DNA from: Gammaproteobacteria bacterium
GTDB taxonomy: Bacteria; Pseudomonadota; Gammaproteobacteria; GCA-001735895
Assembly: GCA_029882955.1 (NCBI GenBank)
Contig: JAOUJX010000099.1
Span: 1-11,161 of the forward strand
Direction: 5' to 3'
Length of the DNA: 11,161 bases
The notes under the pieces are model-generated. The model was not told where the DNA came from. It ran no database searches and worked only from the letters and a program-made list of their open reading frames with translations. Numbering within the stretch: the first letter of the stretch is position 1; each line of letters opens with the position of its first letter. The position numbers were made by a program, and so were the translations under genes. This document shows positions 6,998 through 11,161 of the stretch, piece after piece.

Positions 6998-7408
6998 TTA
7001 TTTACAGAAATTCTTAATGTCGATCTCGGTGCTCTTACGACGGGCTTCGATTTGTTCGGGCGTCATATATGACTCTGAACCATCGGCACCCTTAAGTCGA
7101 ATCGGTGCATTACCTTTAAGAACTTCCAGATCTTTTTTCGCGCGTTCACAAGTTAGTTTCGCAGGGTCTTTTTCTGCATTCGATGCCGAAGAGTCGCTGG
7201 CCGATTCACTATCATTACCCGACAGGCGAGGTAGCGCTTTGCCGGGGTTGCTCGGCACGCCGGTGACCCTGATATCGGTGGCATTAGCATCAATAGGCGG
7301 GGTATCTCCATAATGAATATTTCCCTCTTCATCAGTCCATTTCTGAATGTTGCCCGCGTGTAGCGAAGTAGATAAAATCAATGAAAGATAAATTACTAGA
7401 AACCGCAT
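6998..7408 (-). CDS. exported DUF4124-domain protein
   Basis: Small envelope protein of unknown function, 136 residues. A signal peptide spans 1-18 (Arg2, hydrophobic core, S-L-H-A cleavage site). The DUF4124 motif follows at once: IQKWTDEEGNIHYGDTPP (21-38), matching the usual pattern of an aromatic-rich hairpin with a D-x-x-G turn and a -DTPP end. A serine- and aspartate-rich linker covers about 62-82. The C-terminal part has Cys87 in LTCERAKKDLEVL and Cys135 at the end, probably joined by a disulfide after export. A helical MTPEQIEARR stretch (115-124) lies between them. A good Shine-Dalgarno (AAGGGA) sits 6 bases before the ATG at 7406-7408 and supports the start. It stands alone, divergent from the LysR gene, with proS 138 bases downstream. 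No function is established for this widespread proteobacterial domain. Confidence 0.88.
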   Translation of the reverse strand: MRFLVIYLSLILSTSLHAGNIQKWTDEEGNIHYGDTPPIDANATDIRVTGVPSNPGKALPRLSGNDSESASDSSASNAEKDPAKLTCERAKKDLEVLKGNAPIRLKGADGSESYMTPEQIEARRKSTEIDIKNFCK

Positions 7409-7611
7409 GGTTGTCCCTTAAATTAACATTCTTTATAGTTTACGAGCGAAACGAAACACTGTCATTAATTATTATGAGATGTTTTTATCGTTTATATGAG
7501 TTATATAGCCCAGTCTCGCTTAAATTGCTATCAGAAAGATTTATATCCACTGTCGAAATACATTGAGGCATTATATAATGCAATGCCAATAATCGCGAGA
7601 TGTAAGCATCC
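7409..7611. other. divergent intergenic region, DUF4124 / LysR genes
   Basis: This AT-rich 203-base region should carry promoters for both divergent genes. Towards DUF4124 there is TATAAA on the minus strand (7432-7437) without a convincing -35. Towards LysR there is a perfect TATAAT (7574-7579) inside a palindrome. I see no RNA gene or supported small ORF. Confidence 0.6.
7568..7581. promoter_or_regulatory. 14-base palindrome over the LysR -10 element
   Basis: GCATTATATAATGC is perfectly self-complementary and contains TATAAT (7574-7579) 32 bases before the LysR ATG. No strong -35 is seen 17 bases upstream (TGTCGA at 7551). LysR regulators commonly repress their own genes from sites over the promoter, so this is a candidate autoregulatory operator; that role is inference. 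Confidence 0.45.
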
Positions 7612-8514
7612 ATGAGCGATCGACGCCTGAAAGTTTTTCATACTGTTGCCCGGCTACTGAGTTTTACCAAGGCCGCAGAAGCCCTGCACATGACCCAGCC
7701 CGCTGTGACCTTCCAGGTCCGTCAGCTTGAGGAGTATTTCAATACCCGGTTGTTTGATCGGACCCATAACAGGGTTAATTTAACGCCGGCTGGTGAAAAA
7801 GTATCCGATTTCGCCGAACGTATCTTCGATCTTTATGCCGAAATGGAAAATTCGGTACGAGATTTGACGGGAGAAATTAGCGGGGCGTTAACCATTGGTG
7901 CGAGCACTACGATAGCTGAATACATGCTGCCCTCATTACTGGGTGAATTTAAAACTCGTTACCCCGATATCAATCTTCGACTAAAAGTGGCCAATTCCGA
8001 TGGAATTGTCTCTATGGTAGAGCACAATGTCATCGATTTAGGTGTGGTCGAGTCGCCAGTTAGCAACAAGAACCTTATCGTCGAAATTTGCCACGAAGAT
8101 CAACTAGTGGTCGTTGCCGCCCCGGATCATGATCTGGTTTCCCGCGGTGGAAAGGTTCGGCCGTCGGATATAAAATCTTATCCATTTGTCTGCCGGGAAG
8201 AGGGTTCGGGAACACGAGAGGTTATTACTCAATATCTCGCTGATGAAGGTGTCAAGGACTCCGATATGAATTATGCTCTGGAACTGGGTAGCCCTGAAGC
8301 TCTGAAGGGCGCAGTAGAAGCCGGTATGGGTATTTCTATTCTGTCTAGATCAACCATCGATAAGGAGCTTAAGCTGAATACCCTGGCCGAATTGCAACTT
8401 GACCCGCCATTGAGTCGGCCATTCTCCTTCGTACGGCAGCGCCAGAAGTTCCGTGTCCGGGTGATGGAAGAGTTGCTCGAATTTGCCCAGACCTATTGCG
8501 CGAAAAAGCGCTAG
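7612..8514 (+). CDS. LysR-family regulator, CysL-like
   Basis: DNA-binding transcriptional regulator of 300 residues, the standard LysR length. The winged helix-turn-helix covers 1-60 (FTKAAEALHMTQPAVTFQVRQLE at about 18-40, then LFDR and LTPAGE). The effector-binding domain begins at about 92 with GALTIGASTTIAEYMLP, a start typical of the CysL-like group. EEGSGTREV and the ELGSPEALKGAVEAGMGISILSR segment are also hallmarks of that group. CysL in Bacillus subtilis activates sulfite reductase genes, but relatives respond to varied ligands, and no sulfur gene is in the window. The start at 7612 gives a normal N-terminus; only a weak GAG-type Shine-Dalgarno precedes it. The next gene follows after 31 bases, suggesting an operon with the 117-residue protein and the permease. 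The family call is firm; targets and ligand are unknown. Confidence 0.92.
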   Translation: MSDRRLKVFHTVARLLSFTKAAEALHMTQPAVTFQVRQLEEYFNTRLFDRTHNRVNLTPAGEKVSDFAERIFDLYAEMENSVRDLTGEISGALTIGASTTIAEYMLPSLLGEFKTRYPDINLRLKVANSDGIVSMVEHNVIDLGVVESPVSNKNLIVEICHEDQLVVVAAPDHDLVSRGGKVRPSDIKSYPFVCREEGSGTREVITQYLADEGVKDSDMNYALELGSPEALKGAVEAGMGISILSRSTIDKELKLNTLAELQLDPPLSRPFSFVRQRQKFRVRVMEELLEFAQTYCAKKR

Positions 8515-8545
8515 TTTGAAATTATTCGAGTTAGGTTCGGCAGTA

Positions 8546-8899
8546 ATGTCTATGGATTTTCGTCTCAAACAACTGCAGATATTCTTATCTCAGCTATCCA
8601 ACGTACACCAGCAGTCGGTAGTCGATTATGCCGGTTTTCTGGTTGATCAGTATAAGCTCGAAGCAGTTACCAGTGTCGATTCAGAGCCCGAAGATATCGA
8701 GCGCCCATCCGAAGAAACAGTTATCGGTGCGATTAAACGATTGAAACAAACTTACTACATGCTGGATACAGATACGCTGTTGAATCAAACTTCAGCATTG
8801 ATGGGGCAGCATTTATTACAGGGACGAGAGGCTGTATCAGTTATCGATGATTTACAGGCACTTTTCCAAACCCAATATGAAGAATTTCGTCAGCAATGA
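8546..8899 (+). CDS. conserved-looking helical protein of unknown function
   Basis: Predicted cytoplasmic protein of 117 residues with no signal peptide, no membrane segment and no cysteines. It is rich in Leu, Gln and acidic residues and looks mostly helical. Residues 1-38 form one or two amphipathic helices (DFRLKQLQIFLSQL). An acidic linker lies at 43-54 (SVDSEPEDIERP). The rest, from 55, has KRLKQTYYMLD (64-74), TSALMGQHLLQGREA (82-96) and VIDDLQALFQTQYEEF (99-114). I recognise no named family. I chose the ATG at 8546; an upstream TTG at 8483 would overlap the LysR gene, and ATG 8552 is also possible. Its stop overlaps the permease start by 4 bases (ATGA), so the two are likely translationally coupled. 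This suggests a role connected with the permease or its regulation, which is inference only. Confidence 0.75.
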   Translation: MSMDFRLKQLQIFLSQLSNVHQQSVVDYAGFLVDQYKLEAVTSVDSEPEDIERPSEETVIGAIKRLKQTYYMLDTDTLLNQTSALMGQHLLQGREAVSVIDDLQALFQTQYEEFRQQ

Positions 8900-9948
8900 T
8901 CAATATCCTTAAACAATGGTATCAGCGCTACTTTACCGATCCACAGACGGTGATGTTCGCATTTATTCTAATCTTTGGCGCGCTGCTGATCGTGGTCATG
9001 AACGCGCATTTAATGCCGATTCTGATCGGAATTATTATCGCCTATCTGTTTGAGGGCTTCGTAGTAAGGTTGCACCTGAATCGGGCTGTCGGCGCCAGTA
9101 TCGTAACCGCCATAATTTTAGCGGCTATTTTGCTGATGTTATTTGTATTGCTACCATTATTGTCCAGGCAGGTCAGCGAACTAATCAGGGAATTGCCGAT
9201 TATGATTGGCAAGGGCCAATTGATGTTGTCGACTTTGCCCGATAAATATCCCGGTTACGTCTCGGTAGAGCAGGTCCAGGAAATATTTACCATTGTCAGA
9301 ATGGAATTGGGTTCACTGGGGCAGCGCGTTGTCAGTTTGTCTCTAGATTCGGTTGTCGGTGTGATTGCTTTCCTTGTTTATCTGATATTGATGCCGTTGA
9401 TGGTATTCTTTTTCCTCAAGGATAAAGAAGCTATTTTGGGCTGGCTGACCAATTTCCTGCCCAACGAGCGCCGCCTGATTGCCCAGGTCTGGACTGAACT
9501 CGATATAAAAATTGCCAGTTATGTTCGCGGTAAATTTATTGAAGTGTTAGTCGTCTGGATTGCTACCTATATTGCTTTCGTAGTTATGGATTTGAATTAC
9601 GCCCTGTTACTGAGCCTTCTGGTCGGATTGTCAGTCATCATCCCTTATGTAGGGGCTACCGTCGTTACCATACCGGTAGCATTAATTGCCTTCTTTCAGT
9701 GGGGTATGACATCGCAGTTTGGATACCTGATGGCGGCCTATGCGGTGATTCAGTTTATCGATGGCAATTTATTAGTGCCGCTGTTATTTTCCGAGGTGGT
9801 TAATTTGCACCCGTTGGCGATAATCGTAGCGGTGGTTTTCTTTGGCAGTCTCTGGGGTGTCTGGGGTGTGTTTTTTGCTATTCCCCTGGCCACTCTGATA
9901 CAGGCGATCTTGAAAGCCTGGCCAACCCAGGTAATATCTGAAGAGTAG
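8896..9948 (+). CDS. perM: PerM/AI-2E family transporter
   Basis: Inner-membrane protein of 350 residues in the AI-2E transporter (UPF0118) family, which includes E. coli PerM, TqsA and YdiK. Hydrophobic segments lie at about 18-35 and 37-52, then 65-90, a long one at 150-175, and a C-terminal set of four or five from about 215 to 340. The soluble segment between about 90 and 148 (RQVSELIRELPIMIGKGQL) is the usual helical insert. VFFFLKDKEAILGWL (170-184) and the IIPYVGA motif (about 248-254) are family hallmarks. Substrates differ between members (autoinducer-2 export for TqsA, ions for others) and cannot be read from sequence. Its ATG overlaps the stop of the preceding gene by 4 bases. PerM also lies in the broader dapA neighbourhood of E. 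coli, which supports the symbol; the paralogue choice is otherwise uncertain. Confidence 0.88.
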   Translation: MINILKQWYQRYFTDPQTVMFAFILIFGALLIVVMNAHLMPILIGIIIAYLFEGFVVRLHLNRAVGASIVTAIILAAILLMLFVLLPLLSRQVSELIRELPIMIGKGQLMLSTLPDKYPGYVSVEQVQEIFTIVRMELGSLGQRVVSLSLDSVVGVIAFLVYLILMPLMVFFFLKDKEAILGWLTNFLPNERRLIAQVWTELDIKIASYVRGKFIEVLVVWIATYIAFVVMDLNYALLLSLLVGLSVIIPYVGATVVTIPVALIAFFQWGMTSQFGYLMAAYAVIQFIDGNLLVPLLFSEVVNLHPLAIIVAVVFFGSLWGVWGVFFAIPLATLIQAILKAWPTQVISEE

Positions 9949-10051
9949 GTCCCCCTCATTCGTAGTCGTATAAAGACTATCACTTGTACATTGATAACAG
10001 TCTTTATAACATACGCCGATTATAGAAATTTAACCGCACTCGAGGTGCAGA
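9949..10051 (+). other. perM-dapA intergenic region with a long inverted repeat
   Basis: TATAAAGACT (9969-9978) and AGTCTTTATA (9999-10008) are perfect 10-base inverted copies. An inner stem, ATCA (9979-9982) with TGAT (9992-9995), can stack on the outer one if a 3-base bulge (AAC) is allowed, leaving the 9-base loop CTTGTACAT. A competing hairpin, TAGTC (9963-9967) with GACTA (9975-9979), uses part of the same left arm. The repeat is AT-rich with no T-run, so it is not a classical terminator. No promoter with good spacing is evident. It ends 43 bases before the dapA start. Confidence 0.6.
10042..10047 (+). promoter_or_regulatory. ribosome binding site of dapA
   Basis: GAGGTG ends 4 bases before the ATG at 10052 (6 bases if only GAGG is counted). 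It is a good Shine-Dalgarno match and fixes the start. Confidence 0.65.
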
Positions 10052-10927
10052 ATGTTTAAAGGTAGTTTAGTTGCGTTGGTAACGCCTATGTTGAGCGATG
10101 GAGCGGTCGACTATGATCAACTGGAAGCGTTGATCGGCTTCCATGTAGCGCAGGGTACCGACGCGCTGGTGATCGCAGGAACTACCGGTGAGTCGGCAAC
10201 GTTAAGTCATGGTGAACATTGCGAGTTACTGCAACGGGCTCGTGAGATCATCAATAACCGCCTGCCAATGATTGCCGGCACGGGGGCGAATTCAACCAGC
10301 GAGGCCATCCAACTAACTCAATGCGCAAAAAAAGCGAAGGCCGATGCCTGTTTGCTGGTAACGCCTTATTACAATAAGCCGACACAAAAAGGCCTGGTAC
10401 TGCACCATCAGGCGATAGCTAGTGCAGTCGATATTCCGCAGATACTCTATAACGTACCCGGGCGTACAGCCTGTGATATGCTGGCTGAAACTGTTGCGGA
10501 GCTGGCTAAAGTGGGCAACATCGTCGGTATTAAGGAAGCTACCGGCAGCATGGAACGGCTGGCTGATATCAAAAAACTGGTCGACGATGATTTTGCACTA
10601 CTTACCGGCGATGATTCAACTACCTGTGATTTTATACTTAATGGCGGGCATGGCGCGATATCCGTCACCGCTAATGTGGTTCCGGCAAAAATGTCAAACA
10701 TGTGTCGCCTGGCTTACGAAGGTAAGGCGGAAGAAGCCCGCGCGGTGGATGCAGAAATAGCCGATTTACATCGTTTATTATTTGTCGAATCGAACCCGAT
10801 TCCGGTCAAGTGGGCAGTGTCTGAGATGGGTTTTGGTCAACTTAATTTGAGATTGCCGATGACTGAACTCGCCAGCGAATACCGAGAGCCTCTGCGTCAG
10901 GCACTTATTGCAAGTGGTGCTTTATGA
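10052..10927 (+). CDS. dapA: 4-hydroxy-tetrahydrodipicolinate synthase
   Basis: Cytoplasmic class I aldolase-type TIM barrel that condenses pyruvate with aspartate semialdehyde, the first committed step to diaminopimelate and lysine. The 291 residues are full length. Lys161 (GIKEATG, 159-165) forms the Schiff base with pyruvate. The proton-relay residues Thr44, Tyr107 and Tyr133 and the substrate-binding Arg138 occupy the same numbers as in E. coli DapA. The lysine feedback-site residues of the E. coli enzyme (Ser48, Ala49, His53, His56, Asn80, Glu84, Tyr106) are also all present, so it is probably inhibited by lysine. The 4-base ATGA overlap with the next gene indicates translational coupling to bamC, the same order as in E. 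coli. A long inverted repeat upstream may affect expression. Confidence 0.97.
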   Translation: MFKGSLVALVTPMLSDGAVDYDQLEALIGFHVAQGTDALVIAGTTGESATLSHGEHCELLQRAREIINNRLPMIAGTGANSTSEAIQLTQCAKKAKADACLLVTPYYNKPTQKGLVLHHQAIASAVDIPQILYNVPGRTACDMLAETVAELAKVGNIVGIKEATGSMERLADIKKLVDDDFALLTGDDSTTCDFILNGGHGAISVTANVVPAKMSNMCRLAYEGKAEEARAVDAEIADLHRLLFVESNPIPVKWAVSEMGFGQLNLRLPMTELASEYREPLRQALIASGAL

Positions 10928-11161
10928 GACAGGGTCTGCTCTGTGCTGTTTTAATGATGGCGTTGGCCCTGGTTGGTTGCAGCTCCGATGGCGATTCGAA
11001 ATATCTTGACGCACGTTCTTCAGCCAAACTGGAAATCCCCCCCGACCTGACACAGTCGATACTCAGTGAACGGTTTGATATCCCTGAGAATTTTTCTGCT
11101 GGTACCGGCGAAACCATTAACCAGATTCCGGTACTGGCTCAGGTAGATACAATTCGACTGG
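10924..11161 (+). CDS. bamC: BamC-like outer-membrane assembly lipoprotein (3' cut by window)
   Basis: First 79 codons of a lipoprotein gene cut by the window end. The N-terminus has Arg2, a hydrophobic run and the lipobox L-V-G-Cys19, followed by Ser, which favours the outer membrane. The next part, YLDARSSAKLEIPPDLT (about 27-43), matches the unstructured BamC N-terminus that in E. coli lies across BamD (an aromatic residue, then L-x-x-P-P-x-L). BamC is an accessory subunit of the BAM complex, which folds outer-membrane proteins. The call rests on this motif plus the position directly after dapA. The start ATG overlaps the dapA stop by 4 bases. The folded domains lie outside the window. Confidence 0.85.
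   Translation, partial: MRQGLLCAVLMMALALVGCSSDGDSKYLDARSSAKLEIPPDLTQSILSERFDIPENFSAGTGETINQIPVLAQVDTIRL

Noticed and set aside
7381..7566. 61-residue plus-strand frame across the DUF4124 start and the intergenic region
   Set aside because: It begins inside the DUF4124 gene on the other strand, has no ribosome binding site and runs through AT-rich promoter DNA. No protein feature supports it.
8483..8545. Upstream TTG start for the 117-residue protein, overlapping the LysR gene
   Set aside because: The added 21 residues look like out-of-frame LysR sequence (Pro- and Arg-rich). ATG 8546 gives a clean start after the LysR stop.
9949..10051. Lysine riboswitch before dapA
   Set aside because: The whole gap is 103 bases, shorter than the roughly 170-base lysine aptamer, and none of its conserved elements are visible.
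1..11161. Defence, toxin-antitoxin, phage or mobile-element system
   Set aside because: Every substantial gene fits a chromosomal family. There are no transposases, integrases, nucleases, toxin-like pairs, terminal repeats or tRNA-associated junctions.

Overview
The window reads as an ordinary chromosomal segment of a gammaproteobacterium with moderate GC content. The protein-level evidence is a bacterial-type prolyl-tRNA synthetase with an inserted editing domain, a DapA that keeps the E. coli residue numbering at its active site, and a BamC-like lipoprotein directly after dapA (the E. coli dapA-bamC order). A PerM-type permease upstream of dapA, an adjacent arsC/wrbA pair like that in pseudomonads, and a DUF4124 protein also fit. 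I cannot name a genus. There are no tRNA or rRNA genes, CRISPR arrays, insertion sequences, phage genes or obvious signs of recent transfer.

Layout from left to right. Positions 1-1017 hold a minus-strand arsC-wrbA pair, with a possible next gene starting at the window edge. Positions 1018-1340 are a divergent intergenic region with a UUCG hairpin, a short palindrome and promoter-like sequences. Positions 1341-2034 hold a LysM lipoprotein gene closed by a textbook terminator. Positions 2153-4499 hold a secreted TlpA-like thiol-disulfide protein followed by a GspE/PilB-type ATPase with no pilus or secretion partners nearby. Positions 4560-6859 (minus) hold proS and, 2 bases after its stop, a soluble lytic transglycosylase. 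Positions 6998-7408 (minus) hold a secreted DUF4124 protein. Positions 7612-9948 hold an apparent operon of a CysL-like LysR regulator, an unnamed helical 117-residue protein and a PerM/AI-2E family permease. Positions 10052 to the end hold dapA and the start of bamC, overlapping by 4 bases.

Functionally the segment mixes housekeeping (proline charging, lysine/diaminopimelate synthesis, outer-membrane assembly) with envelope biology (LysM lipoprotein, lytic transglycosylase, DUF4124, BamC, periplasmic thioredoxin fold). DapA feeds peptidoglycan precursor synthesis and BamC belongs to the BAM complex, so the right end is envelope biogenesis.

I found no convincing novel multi-gene system. The items most worth checking are non-coding: a long inverted repeat with a competing hairpin just upstream of dapA, a 14-base perfect palindrome over the likely -10 of the LysR gene, a stable hairpin where the proS transcript is expected to begin, and the UUCG hairpin upstream of arsC. 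The small coupled gene before the permease and the orphan ATPase are the protein-level candidates.
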